64,000 nt of DNA from BOKV01 sp049289295 (GCA_049289295.1 JBATLL010000041.1:479942-543941); one strand, 5' to 3'; positions 45,858 through 54,934 are shown, numbered from the stretch's first letter. Notes: generated by a model from the sequence alone, not told the origin. Numbers and translations: made by a program.

Positions 45858-46658
45858 TCAGTTTTTGAAAGCGTTGTAGTTCTGCTTGTCGCGCCACAGC
45901 ACGATTGGCGTTCCGTCAGCGAGCGAACCCTGGAAATAGTGCACCCCTTCGCGGTTCAGCGTGGCCAGCACCGTTTTCTTGTCTTTGGCCTTGAGTTCGA
46001 ATTTCGCGTCATAGCCTGTAAAGGAGTATCCGAGATTCCAGTGCGCCACCTGCGCCAGGGCAGGATTGGCGCAGCCTTGCGGCTTGGCGGTTCCGCTGTC
46101 CGTCCCCTTGCCCTGCAGCTTGAAGAGGCCACCTATCTCGACTGCGCAGCCGCAATTGGGAGCGCCGTCCGTAACGGTCCAGGTTCCCTTGATGTCCCCT
46201 TCGGCGCGAATTGTTGCCTGGGCTGTGCCACCGGCGACCGCCGAACCGATCTGGCCACCCACTGCACCACCAATCATCGAGATCAGGTTGCGCGAAACAT
46301 TCTTGCCGACATCCTTGGCAACTGCCTTGCCGAAATCAGCACCACGCGCGGGAACCGGCGGGGGACCTTCAGCCAGAACCTGGGCGCATTGCGCTACCAC
46401 AGGTGCAGCAGATGGCGCGGGCTGTGGCGCAGCGGAAGCGAGTTGTGTTGCCGGGTCCTGCCTGGCCGCAACGGCTGGATCGGAGCTGGCTTCGGCCTGA
46501 TCCTGGGGAACGGCGTTTGGATCATCAAGGGTCGCTGATCCGTCAGCAACCTTGAGTTCGGCTGTTTCCAGGCCTGATGTCACGGAGCTTGCGCCAGATG
46601 ACTGGCATGAGGCAAAGGCAATCGTGCAAAGAACCACGCCAAGAACGCGTACGCGCAT
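45858..46658 (-). CDS. Putative lipoprotein with AprI/Inh (Omp19-like) metalloprotease-inhibitor domain
   Basis: A protein of 266 residues. The N-terminus has a lipoprotein-like signal ending FASC (Cys19), a slightly atypical lipobox, followed by a long A-, P- and S-rich linker. The middle has a small glycine-rich segment (IGGAVGGQIGSAVAGG). The C-terminal domain GTWTVTDGAPNCGCAVEIGG to GSLADGTPIVLW resembles the AprI/Inh fold found in Omp19 of Brucella. A periplasmic or outer-membrane role in protecting against proteases is plausible. It is inserted opposite in direction between thyA and folA. Confidence 0.7.
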   Translation of the reverse strand: MRVRVLGVVLCTIAFASCQSSGASSVTSGLETAELKVADGSATLDDPNAVPQDQAEASSDPAVAARQDPATQLASAAPQPAPSAAPVVAQCAQVLAEGPPPVPARGADFGKAVAKDVGKNVSRNLISMIGGAVGGQIGSAVAGGTAQATIRAEGDIKGTWTVTDGAPNCGCAVEIGGLFKLQGKGTDSGTAKPQGCANPALAQVAHWNLGYSFTGYDAKFELKAKDKKTVLATLNREGVHYFQGSLADGTPIVLWRDKQNYNAFKN

Positions 46659-46751
46659 GTTTTCAGCCCTTCTGCCCCGATCAAACGTAGCAAAAGGCCG
46701 GGGCAGATGCCATATGGTCCTTAGTGCAATTTGCGGGATTGGCAGGTCATC

Positions 46752-47261
46752 ATGGAACTGGCGCTCGTTGTCGCCATGGCAGACAATGGAATCATCGGAG
46801 CGGAAGGCGGGTTGCCGTGGCGGTTGCCATCCGACCTCAAGCGCTTCAAGGCAACGACCATGGGCAAGCCCATTGTAATGGGACGCAAGACTTGGGAGTC
46901 GATCGGCAAGCCGCTGCCTGGCCGCATCAATATCGTCATCAGCCGCGACCCAGATTTTCGCGCGGTTGGCGCTGACGTTGTTCGCTCGCTCGACGATGCG
47001 ATAACGCTTGCCTCAGTGCGCGCACGATGCCTGGCCGGAATTCAGGAAGTCTGCGTGATTGGCGGGGGGCAGATCTACATGGAAGCAATGCCGCTTGCCG
47101 ACCGGCTCTATGTGACACATGTAAAGGCAAGACCCAATGGCGACACGTCGTTTCCCGAGATAGATGCCACACAATGGGCACCTGTCCGGCGCGAGGAAAT
47201 CGAGCGGAGCGCCAAAGACAGTGCCGACATGCAATTCACCATTTACCAGCGCAGGAACTGA
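46752..47261 (+). CDS. folA: Dihydrofolate reductase
   Basis: A protein of 169 residues. ELALVVAMADNGIIG and LPWRLPSDLKRFK carry the substrate contacts. MGRKTWESIG and LPGRINIVISR bind NADPH, and the C-terminal EVCVIGGGQIYMEAMP closes the cofactor site. It regenerates tetrahydrofolate. The frame opens earlier (46731), but ATG 46752 fits the family start. It works with thyA, from which it is separated by the opposite-strand lipoprotein gene. Confidence 0.95.
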   Translation: MELALVVAMADNGIIGAEGGLPWRLPSDLKRFKATTMGKPIVMGRKTWESIGKPLPGRINIVISRDPDFRAVGADVVRSLDDAITLASVRARCLAGIQEVCVIGGGQIYMEAMPLADRLYVTHVKARPNGDTSFPEIDATQWAPVRREEIERSAKDSADMQFTIYQRRN

Positions 47262-47332
47262 GTGGATCGGTCCCGCGACCCCCAGATCGCTCAATTATGA
47301 GGCAAATCGGGCACTGCGGGGATCATGCGGCG

Positions 47333-47361
47333 TTGAAAGCATGCCTGCGCATCCCTATAAA
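47333..47361 (+). promoter_or_regulatory. Candidate promoter of hflK-hflC-DUF2065-degP
   Basis: TTGAAA (47333-47338) and TATAAA (47356-47361) are separated by exactly 17 nt, an excellent sigma-70 match. The same stretch also reads TTGAAA-N14-CCCTATAAA, close to the heat-shock sigma-32 pattern with CCC at -10. Overlapping housekeeping and heat-shock control would suit a membrane proteostasis operon. The start site would be near 47368. Confidence 0.5.
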
Positions 47362-47387
47362 CGGGAAACTGATCATGTTTCGCATCC

Positions 47388-47403
47388 GGAGGGCAAACCC
47401 TCC
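47388..47403 (+). promoter_or_regulatory. Hairpin in the hflK 5' untranslated region
   Basis: GGAGGG (47388-47393) and CCCTCC (47398-47403) form a perfect 6-bp stem with a CAAA loop just upstream of the hflK ribosome site. It could be a stability element or a structure that modulates translation; no T-tract follows. Confidence 0.35.
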
Positions 47404-47422
47404 CCATCATGAAGGAAACTAG

Positions 47423-48517
47423 ATGCCTTGGAGCAACCAATCCGGCGGCGGCTGGAACGGAAACAACAATTCGGGCGGTCCGTGGGGTCAAGGCCCTTCC
47501 GGCCCTCGCGGTGGCGGCAATCCTCCCGATCTTGAGGAAATCATCCGGCGCGGCCAGGACAGATTGAAGAATGCATTGCCTGGTGGAGGATCTGCCGGAT
47601 CACCGATGGTGTGGATGCTTGGCCTTGCGGCTCTCATCGGTCTTTGGCTGTTGCAGGCCGTTTACACGGTGCAGCCGGATCAACGCGGCGTGGAGCTGCG
47701 TTTCGGCAAGCCGAAGGACGAGATTTCGATGCCGGGTCTGCATTTCCATCTTTGGCCCGTCGAGACAGTCGAGATCGCCACCATTCAGGAGCGCCAGATT
47801 TCCATCGGCAGCGCATCGCGTACCGGTAATCAGGGCGGCCTGATGCTTTCGGGCGACCAGAACATCGTCGATGTGACATTCGCCGTTCTTTACTCGGTGG
47901 TCGAGCCGAAGAATTATCTCTTCAACGTCGCCAATCCCGATGAAACCGTGCGTCAGGTAGCGGAAAGCGCAATGCGCGAAGTCGTGGGCCGTCGTCCGGC
48001 ACAGGATGTGTTCCGCGACAATCGTCAGGGCATTTCGGAGGACGTCAAGGCGATCCTTCAGAACACGCTCGACGGTTATGGCACAGGCGTTCAGATCAAT
48101 ACCGTCTCCATCGAGGACGCCGCGCCGCCACGTCAGGTTGCCGACGCCTTCGACGAGGTGCAGCGCGCCGAACAGGATGAAGACCGCTTCGTTGAAGAAG
48201 CCAATCAGTATGCCAACCAGAAACTGGGTGCAGCACGCGGTCAGGCAGCGCAGATGCGCGAAGTCGCTGCTGCCTACAAGGATCGTGTGGTGAAGGAAGC
48301 GGAAGGTGAGGCACAGCGCTTCCTGTCCGTCTATGAGCAATATTCCAAGGCACCCGAGGTAACACGCAAGCGCCTGTTCCTTGAAACCATGGAAAGCGTG
48401 CTGAAGGATTCCAACAAGGTGATCATCGAACAGAATGGCGCTCAGGGGGTAGTTCCCTACCTTCCGCTGCCGGAAATCAACAAGGCGCGTGAAAGCAGCC
48501 AGGGAGGAACTCAGTAA
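47423..48517 (+). CDS. hflK: HflK, FtsH protease regulator (SPFH family)
   Basis: A protein of 364 residues. The N-terminal 60 are flexible and rich in G, N, S and P, followed by one membrane segment (residues 62-82). A periplasmic SPFH/band 7 domain starts VYTVQPDQRGVELRFG, followed by a coiled-coil region. HflK and HflC form a large complex around the FtsH AAA protease in the inner membrane and modulate its activity. It overlaps hflC by one base (TAATG). Confidence 0.96.
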   Translation: MPWSNQSGGGWNGNNNSGGPWGQGPSGPRGGGNPPDLEEIIRRGQDRLKNALPGGGSAGSPMVWMLGLAALIGLWLLQAVYTVQPDQRGVELRFGKPKDEISMPGLHFHLWPVETVEIATIQERQISIGSASRTGNQGGLMLSGDQNIVDVTFAVLYSVVEPKNYLFNVANPDETVRQVAESAMREVVGRRPAQDVFRDNRQGISEDVKAILQNTLDGYGTGVQINTVSIEDAAPPRQVADAFDEVQRAEQDEDRFVEEANQYANQKLGAARGQAAQMREVAAAYKDRVVKEAEGEAQRFLSVYEQYSKAPEVTRKRLFLETMESVLKDSNKVIIEQNGAQGVVPYLPLPEINKARESSQGGTQ

Positions 48518-49416
48518 TGGCACGTCATCCCTTGCTTGCAGTCATCGTCGCACTGTTCCTGATCCTGGCCTACAATTCGGTGTTCGTGGTCAACGAACGC
48601 GAACAGGCCATCGTCCTGCGTTTTGGTGAAATCCAGGACGTCAAGACCACGCCGGGCCTCTACTTCAAGGCGCCGCTGGGTTTCATGGAGGCCGACAACA
48701 TCCAGATCATCGAAGATCGCAAGCTGCGCTTTGACCTCGACGACATCCGTGTCCAGGTTTCGGGCGGCAAGTTCTACGAAGTCGATGCCTTCGTCGTCTA
48801 TCGGATATCCGATCCGCGCACCTTCCGTTCGGCTGTCTCGGGCGATCTCAACTCGGCGGAAGCGCGACTGCGCACACGTCTCGATTCCGCGCTGCGCCGG
48901 GTCTACGGTCTTCGCGGCTTTGAATCTGCCCTGTCGGACGAGCGCATTTCGATGATGCGCGAAGTTCGTGACCAGTTGCGCCCGGATGCGGTGTCTCTGG
49001 GCATCGAGATCGAGGATGTGCGTATCCGCCGGACTGACCTTACCAAGGAAGTTTCGGACCAGACCTATGAACGCATGAAGGCGGAACGTCTGGCGGAAGC
49101 GGAACTGATCCGTGCAAGGGGCCGCGAAAAGGCACAGACCCTTCGGGCCGTTGCCGACAGGCAGGTCGTGGCTCTCGTTGCCGATGCGCAGCGCGAATCT
49201 GAAATCCTGCGCGGTGAGGGCGAAGGCGAGCGTAACCGCATCTTCGCCGAAGCCTTCACAAAGGATGAAGCCTTTTTCGAGTTCTATCGCTCGATGGCGG
49301 CTTATCGCGAGGCTCTGGTGAAAAGCGGAACGACAATGGTCCTGTCGCCGAATTCGGACTTCTTCCGCTATTTCAACGATCCAGCAGGCACGAAGCCTGC
49401 CACGTCAGGCCAGTAA
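48517..49416 (+). CDS. hflC: HflC, partner of HflK in the FtsH regulator complex
   Basis: A protein of 299 residues with an N-terminal membrane segment (LAVIVALFLILAYNSVFVV) and an SPFH domain (NEREQAIVLRFGEIQDVKTTPGLYFKAP). A coiled coil follows (AERLAEAELIRARGREKA). It pairs with HflK. The start codon shares its A with the hflK stop, so translation is tightly coupled. Confidence 0.96.
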   Translation: MARHPLLAVIVALFLILAYNSVFVVNEREQAIVLRFGEIQDVKTTPGLYFKAPLGFMEADNIQIIEDRKLRFDLDDIRVQVSGGKFYEVDAFVVYRISDPRTFRSAVSGDLNSAEARLRTRLDSALRRVYGLRGFESALSDERISMMREVRDQLRPDAVSLGIEIEDVRIRRTDLTKEVSDQTYERMKAERLAEAELIRARGREKAQTLRAVADRQVVALVADAQRESEILRGEGEGERNRIFAEAFTKDEAFFEFYRSMAAYREALVKSGTTMVLSPNSDFFRYFNDPAGTKPATSGQ

Positions 49417-49425
49417 GACTTGGGA

Positions 49426-49617
49426 ATGGATGAACTGGCAATCGGGATCGGCCTTGTGCTCGTCATTGAAGGTCTGCTTTATGCAGCCTTCCCGGACGGG
49501 CTCAAGGCGCTTGCCCAGCAATTGCCAGCCATTCCCAATGGCACACTCCGCAATTTTGGCGTAATCGCCATGATGATTGGTGTTGCAATCATCTGGTTCG
49601 CCAAGAAGGCAACATGA
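49426..49617 (+). CDS. DUF2065 small membrane protein
   Basis: A protein of 63 residues with two hydrophobic helices (LAIGIGLVLVIEGLLYAAFP and GVIAMMIGVAIIWFAKK), matching DUF2065. It is consistently found between hflC and degP in alphaproteobacteria, suggesting a role in the same membrane quality-control complex; the activity is unknown. The frame also offers TTG 49420. Confidence 0.85.
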   Translation: MDELAIGIGLVLVIEGLLYAAFPDGLKALAQQLPAIPNGTLRNFGVIAMMIGVAIIWFAKKAT

Positions 49618-49657
49618 CAAAGTTATTGCAATGGAATAGCCAGGAAGGACATTCCGG

Positions 49658-51157
49658 ATGAAATCTCTCTATGCGGTTGGGGCCCGGATGCGTCCGGTGA
49701 TGAATGCTGCAGCCGGCCTCGTCTTCAGTGGACTGGTCGCCGTGGTGCCGCTCGCCCAGTCTGGCGGCGTGGCACATGCGCAGGGTCCTGCTTCCGTAGC
49801 CGATCTCGCCGACAAGCTAATCGGCGGTGTGGTCAACATTTCGACGTCCCAGAAGGTGACGCAGAAGCGGCCGAACCTGCCTTTGCCCAAGGCTCCCGAA
49901 GGCAGCCCCTTCCAGGACTTCTTCGACGAACTGTTCCCCAACAATCGCGATGGTGAAAACAATTCTCCGCGGTCGGTCCAGTCCCAGGGATCGGGCTTTG
50001 TCGTTGATGGCGAGGGCATTATCGTCACCAACAACCACGTGATTGCCGACGCGGACGAGATCGTCGCGAATTTCTCCGACGGCTCCAAGCTGACGGCGGA
50101 ACTGGTCGGGCGCGATCCGAAGACAGATCTTGCCGTGCTCAGGGTGAAGCCGGAAAAGCCACTGACGGTGGTGAAGTTCGGTGACTCGGACAAGGCGCGC
50201 GTGGGTGACTGGGTGATGGCGATAGGCAACCCGTTCGGGTTCGGGCGCACCGTGACGCTCGGCATCGTCTCCGCGATCGGGCGCGACATCAATTCCGGCC
50301 CCTATGACAATTACATCCAGACAGATGCTTCCATCAACAAGGGCAATTCCGGTGGACCGCTGTTCAACATGGACGGCGAGGTTATCGGTATCAATACGGC
50401 GATCATCTCGCCTTCGGGCGGTTCGATTGGTCTTGGCTTTGCCATTCCCGCCAGCATTGCGAGGAATGTTGTCGAGCAGCTCGTTCAGTTTGGCGAAACG
50501 CGTCGCGGCTGGCTCGGCGTGCAGATCCAGACAGTGACCGAGGAAATTGCCGACACACTCGGCCTCGACAGTGCGCGCGGTGCGCTGGTGGGTGATGTGG
50601 CCCGCTCTGGCCCAGCCGAACAGGGCGGGATCAAGCCGGGCGATGTCATTCTGAGTTTCGATGGCAAGCCGATTGGCGAGATGCGCGAACTGCCAAAGAT
50701 CGTTGCCGATACGCCGGTTGGCAAGAAGGCCGAAGTGGTTGTCCTTCGCAAGGGTGAAGAGACGACGCTCACCATCGAGGTTGGCAGGCTCGAAGACGGC
50801 GAGAAGCTTGCCGCCAATACGACCGAAGAAACGCCGAAGGAAGAAGTACCGGTTGTTGCCGACATAGTGCTTGGCCTGACATTGCGGGAACTGACGCCTG
50901 AAGATCGTGCCGCTGAGGAAATCGGCGACGAGATCAAGGGTGTGCTGATAACCGAAGTTGCCGAGGGCACCAATGCCGCGGACAAGGGCGTTGTTGCGGG
51001 CGAAATTCTCGTCGAAGTCGGGCAGGAAGCAGTCACCACGCCTCAGGAGGTGATGAACCGGATCGAGGCCCTCAAGAAGGAAGGGCGCAAGAATGCGCTC
51101 ATGATGGTTTCGACAAAGACGGGCGATATCCGCTTTGTGGTGTTGCGGCTGGAATAG
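49658..51157 (+). CDS. degP: DegP/Do-family periplasmic serine protease
   Basis: A protein of 499 residues. The signal peptide (hydrophobic residues 18-35) is likely cleaved near AHAQ. The catalytic triad is H127 (TNNHVIAD), D157 (KTDLAVL) and S231 (KGNSGGPL). Two PDZ domains follow, from about residues 280 and 400. It degrades or refolds misfolded envelope proteins. It belongs to the hflK operon by spacing (40 bp) and direction. Confidence 0.96.
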   Translation: MKSLYAVGARMRPVMNAAAGLVFSGLVAVVPLAQSGGVAHAQGPASVADLADKLIGGVVNISTSQKVTQKRPNLPLPKAPEGSPFQDFFDELFPNNRDGENNSPRSVQSQGSGFVVDGEGIIVTNNHVIADADEIVANFSDGSKLTAELVGRDPKTDLAVLRVKPEKPLTVVKFGDSDKARVGDWVMAIGNPFGFGRTVTLGIVSAIGRDINSGPYDNYIQTDASINKGNSGGPLFNMDGEVIGINTAIISPSGGSIGLGFAIPASIARNVVEQLVQFGETRRGWLGVQIQTVTEEIADTLGLDSARGALVGDVARSGPAEQGGIKPGDVILSFDGKPIGEMRELPKIVADTPVGKKAEVVVLRKGEETTLTIEVGRLEDGEKLAANTTEETPKEEVPVVADIVLGLTLRELTPEDRAAEEIGDEIKGVLITEVAEGTNAADKGVVAGEILVEVGQEAVTTPQEVMNRIEALKKEGRKNALMMVSTKTGDIRFVVLRLE

Positions 51158-51179
51158 TGCCGGCATCGAAATCGGGGAG

Positions 51180-51203
51180 ACGGCGGGCTTTGCCCGCCGT
51201 TTT
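51180..51203 (+). terminator. Terminator after degP
   Basis: ACGGCGGGC (51180-51188) pairs with GCCCGCCGT (51192-51200), a perfect 9-bp stem with a TTT loop, followed by TTT and a T-rich stretch. It lies 22 bp after degP and ends at the stop of the convergent GNAT gene. Confidence 0.88.
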
Positions 51204-51772
51204 CATTTCCGGTTCCCGGTCAACCAGTCATTTCTGGTGATGGCATAGAAATGATGTTGCCGTAAGTCGGGGCGCATTTCCGGCACGCCGGGATGGAGAA
51301 AATCGCGCGAGGGATCGCGCCGCATGCCAATCCGCTGCATTACCTGTATGGAACGGTGATTGGTTGCAACGGCAAACGAGACGATTTCATCGAGTGATAG
51401 CCGGTTGAACCCGTGTTCAAGCCAGGCCATGGCTGCTTCGGTCGCATAGCCCTTGCCCCAATGGCGTGTAGCCAGTCGCCAGCCGATTTCCACTGCTCCT
51501 TCGGCAAGTTTCAATTCGGGCGCTACCCGTGTCAGGCCGCAGAAGCCGAGGCACTCCCCGGTTTCCCTGAGTTCGAGTGCAGCAAAGCCAAAACCCTGCT
51601 CGTCGTTCACATCGCGCAGGAAATCCATGACTGAGTCGCTTTGCTGCCGCGTGCGCCGGAAGGGAAAATGGCGCATGACAACCGGATCGGAATTAATCTC
51701 GAAGAACAGATCGCGGTCTGCTTCGATCCAGTTGCGCGCCACAAGCCTGTCGGTTTCGATGTAAGGTTTCAC
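51203..51772 (-). CDS. GNAT-family N-acetyltransferase
   Basis: A protein of 189 residues of the RimJ/RimL-like Acetyltransf_3 group. It opens IETDRLVARNWIEADRDLFF, has the acetyl-CoA-binding segment GWRLATRHWGKGYATEA, and NHRSIQVMQRIGM at the end of the fold. The acceptor is unknown. Its ATG overlaps the serB stop by 4 bp, so it is coupled to serB. Confidence 0.88.
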   Translation of the reverse strand: MKPYIETDRLVARNWIEADRDLFFEINSDPVVMRHFPFRRTRQQSDSVMDFLRDVNDEQGFGFAALELRETGECLGFCGLTRVAPELKLAEGAVEIGWRLATRHWGKGYATEAAMAWLEHGFNRLSLDEIVSFAVATNHRSIQVMQRIGMRRDPSRDFLHPGVPEMRPDLRQHHFYAITRNDWLTGNRK

Positions 51773-52656
51773 GCGGCAATGATTTCCGACTGTGTGTAGC
51801 CTTGCAGATAGAGAAGGGCGGTCAGGTCAGCATGGTCAATGCGAATGCGCGCCTGGCTGGCAACCGATGGCTTTGCATGCAGTGCCACGCCGGTACCTGC
51901 AAGCTGAAGCATGCCAAGATCGTTGGCGCCGTCGCCCACGGCAATGAAATCCTCAGGGGTGAGGCCATGTTCGCCAGCTATTTCGCGCAAGGCATCGACC
52001 TTTGCCTGTTTGCCCAGGATGGGTTCGAGGACCTTGCCGGTGAAAATACCGGCTTGCGCATCAAGTATGTTCGCCCTGTTTTCATGAAAGCCGAGCCTGG
52101 CGGCTATTGGGTCGGTGAAAAGGGTGAACCCGCCTGAAACAAGTGCGGTGTGAGCACCATGGGCGCGCATGGTTGCCAGCAATTGCTTGCCCCCCGAAGT
52201 CAGGCTGATACGCTCGGTTATGACCTTTTCGACAATCGAGACCGGCAGGCCCTTCAACAGGGCGACGCGTTCGCGCAGTGCGGGTTCAAAGGTGATCTCG
52301 CCATTCATGGCACGCGCGGTGATGGCAGAGACAGCGTCTCGAAATCCGGCCTCAGCGGCCAGTTCATCGATGCATTCCTGGCCGATCATGGTTGAATCCA
52401 TGTCTGCAATCAGGCCGCGTTTGCGCCTGTGCGCCGACTGCTGGAGTGCAATGTCAAGCGGCAGGTCTTCGAAAGCCGAGCGCAAGGCGGTTTCCGCTTG
52501 CCCGGCCGTCGTGTTTTCAGGCAGGAACAGATCAAGCGCAATGCCGGGCGACAGTTCATTGATGCGAACGGGATGCAGCGCGCTGGTGGCAGCATTCACC
52601 GCAGCCTGGTCGAGGGCGGGATTGCGCGGATCGGAGATCAAGGTTGCAACTAGCAT
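51769..52656 (-). CDS. serB: SerB, phosphoserine phosphatase
   Basis: A protein of 295 residues. The N-terminal ACT-like region is followed by the HAD catalytic domain with nucleophile D85 in DMDSTMIGQE. SGGFTLFTDPIA and AVGDGANDLGML are the other two motifs. It releases phosphate from phosphoserine, the last step of serine biosynthesis. It diverges from miaA with 29 bp between starts, leaving a compact shared promoter region. Confidence 0.94.
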   Translation of the reverse strand: MLVATLISDPRNPALDQAAVNAATSALHPVRINELSPGIALDLFLPENTTAGQAETALRSAFEDLPLDIALQQSAHRRKRGLIADMDSTMIGQECIDELAAEAGFRDAVSAITARAMNGEITFEPALRERVALLKGLPVSIVEKVITERISLTSGGKQLLATMRAHGAHTALVSGGFTLFTDPIAARLGFHENRANILDAQAGIFTGKVLEPILGKQAKVDALREIAGEHGLTPEDFIAVGDGANDLGMLQLAGTGVALHAKPSVASQARIRIDHADLTALLYLQGYTQSEIIAA

Positions 52657-52685
52657 CAGACAGCCCAGGTGCGGCAGGCAGGTAA

Positions 52686-53558
52686 ATGAGTAAAGCCGAT
52701 ACGGTCCTGATAGCTGGCCCCACCGCCAGCGGCAAGAGTGCCCTTGCCCTGAAGCTTGCCGACGAGCGTGACGGGGTGATCATCAATGCCGATTCCATGC
52801 AGGTATACGAGCTTCTGCGCATCGTGACAGCAAGGCCGGATGAGCGCGAACTGGCCATGGCGGAGCACAGGTTGTACGGGCATGTCGCGGTGTCAGACGC
52901 CTATTCGACTGCGCTCTGGCTGAAAGAGGCCGAAGCCGAGATCGCAAAGTGCCATGCGGCTGGAAAAACGGCGATCATAGTTGGCGGCACGGGCCTCTAT
53001 TTCAAGGCACTGGAGGAGGGGCTTTCGCATATTCCCGATCCGGATCCCGGCGTCCGCAGCTTCTGGCGGGAGTTTGGCAGGACGCGATCAGGCGATTTGC
53101 ATGGCGAATTGTCAAAACGGGATGTCGAGATGGCCAGGTTGCTGCGCCCAAGTGACACTCAACGCCTGGTAAGGGCACTGGAAGTCTTTGATACAACAGA
53201 AAAATCCATCTTTTATTGGCAACAGCAGGGGCGCCAGCCGAGCCTGGTTGGGCCTGATGCGGAACGGTTGCTGGTCGAGCCGGAACGCAGTGTCCTGCAT
53301 CACCGGATCGACCTTCGCCTTGATGCAATGATCGAAGAAGGCGCGCTTGAAGAAGTGCGCGCGCTCATGACGCTGGATTTACCGCTGACGCTACCAGCCA
53401 TGAAGGCGATTGGCGTGCCGCAACTGGCAGACCATCTTGCTGGAAAAACGAGCCTGGAGGTTGCCGTCAGTGCTGCGAAGGCGGCCACGCGGCAATATGC
53501 CAAACGCCAGTCGACCTGGTTTCGCAATCAGTTGGATGCGTCGTGGTATCGAGTTTGA
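52686..53558 (+). CDS. miaA: MiaA, tRNA dimethylallyltransferase
   Basis: A protein of 290 residues. The P-loop is GPTASGKS at residues 11-18, with INADSMQVYELL and VGGTGLYFKAL as further family motifs. It adds an isopentenyl group to A37 of tRNAs reading U-starting codons. It diverges from serB. The length is a little short of E. coli MiaA but normal for alphaproteobacteria. Confidence 0.95.
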   Translation: MSKADTVLIAGPTASGKSALALKLADERDGVIINADSMQVYELLRIVTARPDERELAMAEHRLYGHVAVSDAYSTALWLKEAEAEIAKCHAAGKTAIIVGGTGLYFKALEEGLSHIPDPDPGVRSFWREFGRTRSGDLHGELSKRDVEMARLLRPSDTQRLVRALEVFDTTEKSIFYWQQQGRQPSLVGPDAERLLVEPERSVLHHRIDLRLDAMIEEGALEEVRALMTLDLPLTLPAMKAIGVPQLADHLAGKTSLEVAVSAAKAATRQYAKRQSTWFRNQLDASWYRV

Positions 53559-53680
53559 GGCGCATCGCCAGGAAAATGCAACTTTATCATTTGTTTACCA
53601 AGCGGCTTCACGCGATTTTCAGGGAATGGCGATAGAAAAGGGCCGGCTGGGGGGCTGAAAATGACAGGGATTGTGAATCG

Positions 53681-54862
53681 GTGCGGACGTCCAGCAGCAG
53701 GATCGACCTTTTTGTAGTAACTGATGCAGTGCTCATTTCGCTGGCCTGCATGCTGATCTACATGGCCTACAAGGAAGTCAATGCGGCACCGGCTCGCCAT
53801 GCACGCGACATGGCCCAGACAATCCTCACCGTTGCAGACGATCTCTCCAGTTCGAATGTCCTGTCGGGTATCCGGCTCAGTGACGAAGGTCGTTTCGAAA
53901 TAACAGACAGGCTCGACAAGGCCAAGGAGCAGGTCAGCACCATTCGGCCCGGCGCCACGTTCGGTGTCTATTCCGAACATCCCAATTTCGTATCATTGAG
54001 TTCACAGCCCGATGCTTTCCTGAGGCAGGCCTATGCCCACGCGCTGGTCAATCCAACAGTTCGTTTCGAAATGATCGAGCATATGGCGGGCGTCAGCGTC
54101 CAGCGGACGGCCGTGCCGTGGTATGCGCCACGCGATTGCCGCGACTGTGTTGCGCTGGGTATCGAAGACTATCACAAGGGTGATGTCATCGGTGTGCGCG
54201 AGGTCGTTGTACCGGTTGGCGACGAGTATGCGCGCACAATCGGAAAACTGCTTTATGCCTGCGCGGTTCTGGCGGCTGCACTGATGTGCGTTCTGGGTGT
54301 CATCTTCCCGATGATCAAGCGCCACAAGCGGGAAAAGGAAGCGATGACCCAGGTCACGCAATCGCTCGAACGTCAGGCGACGACCGATCCGCTGACCGGT
54401 CTGCACAATCGTCGGTTCTTCGAGAGCGCACTGCAGGAATTGCTGGATGAATTCAGTGCGAGCGGCGCATCGCTTGGTCTGCTTGTGTTCGACCTCGATC
54501 ACTTCAAGCAGGTGAACGACAATCACGGCCACGATGCGGGCGATCTGGTGCTCAAGGAAGTCGCACTGCGGCTCAAACAGATCACACGCGAAAGCGATAT
54601 CGTGGCGCGCATCGGTGGCGAGGAGTTTGCGGTGATTACGCCTTACGCCACATTCGAGCAACTGCTCGCGGTGGCCGAACGCTACCGTGAACTGATCGGG
54701 GCACTGAAGGTTGATGTCGGCAAGGTCGTCATCCGGCCAACCATCTCCATCGGCGTCGCCAGCAACACGAATGGCGAGAAGATTGCCGCAGATGTGTTCA
54801 AGGCAGCTGATCGCAAGCTGTACGAAGCCAAGCGCAACGGGCGCAACCGCGTCGCTGCCTGA
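53681..54862 (+). CDS. Membrane GGDEF diguanylate cyclase with periplasmic DUF3365-like sensor
   Basis: A protein of 393 residues. Two membrane segments (about 10-30 and 188-210) flank a periplasmic domain similar to DUF3365/Tll0287. A coiled linker leads to the GGDEF domain with GGEEF at 312-316 and an inhibitory I-site RESD at 303-306, five residues upstream as in active cyclases. The periplasmic domain has CRDC at 153-156 but no following histidine, so the usual CxxCH haem site is incomplete. It probably makes c-di-GMP in response to an unknown signal. The start is GTG 53681. Confidence 0.85.
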   Translation: MRTSSSRIDLFVVTDAVLISLACMLIYMAYKEVNAAPARHARDMAQTILTVADDLSSSNVLSGIRLSDEGRFEITDRLDKAKEQVSTIRPGATFGVYSEHPNFVSLSSQPDAFLRQAYAHALVNPTVRFEMIEHMAGVSVQRTAVPWYAPRDCRDCVALGIEDYHKGDVIGVREVVVPVGDEYARTIGKLLYACAVLAAALMCVLGVIFPMIKRHKREKEAMTQVTQSLERQATTDPLTGLHNRRFFESALQELLDEFSASGASLGLLVFDLDHFKQVNDNHGHDAGDLVLKEVALRLKQITRESDIVARIGGEEFAVITPYATFEQLLAVAERYRELIGALKVDVGKVVIRPTISIGVASNTNGEKIAADVFKAADRKLYEAKRNGRNRVAA

Positions 54863-54905
54863 TCTTCCCGACGAAATTCACAAACGCACCGGATGAATGA
54901 GGCAG

Positions 54906-54934
54906 TTGACCCTGTGCGAAACCGCCATTAAGGT
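54906..54934 (+). promoter_or_regulatory. Candidate promoter of the ilvB leader
   Basis: TTGACC (54906-54911), 17-nt spacer, TAAGGT (54929-54934). The -35 is strong and the -10 weak. It lies 26 bp before the leader-peptide start, as expected for an attenuated operon. Confidence 0.45.
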
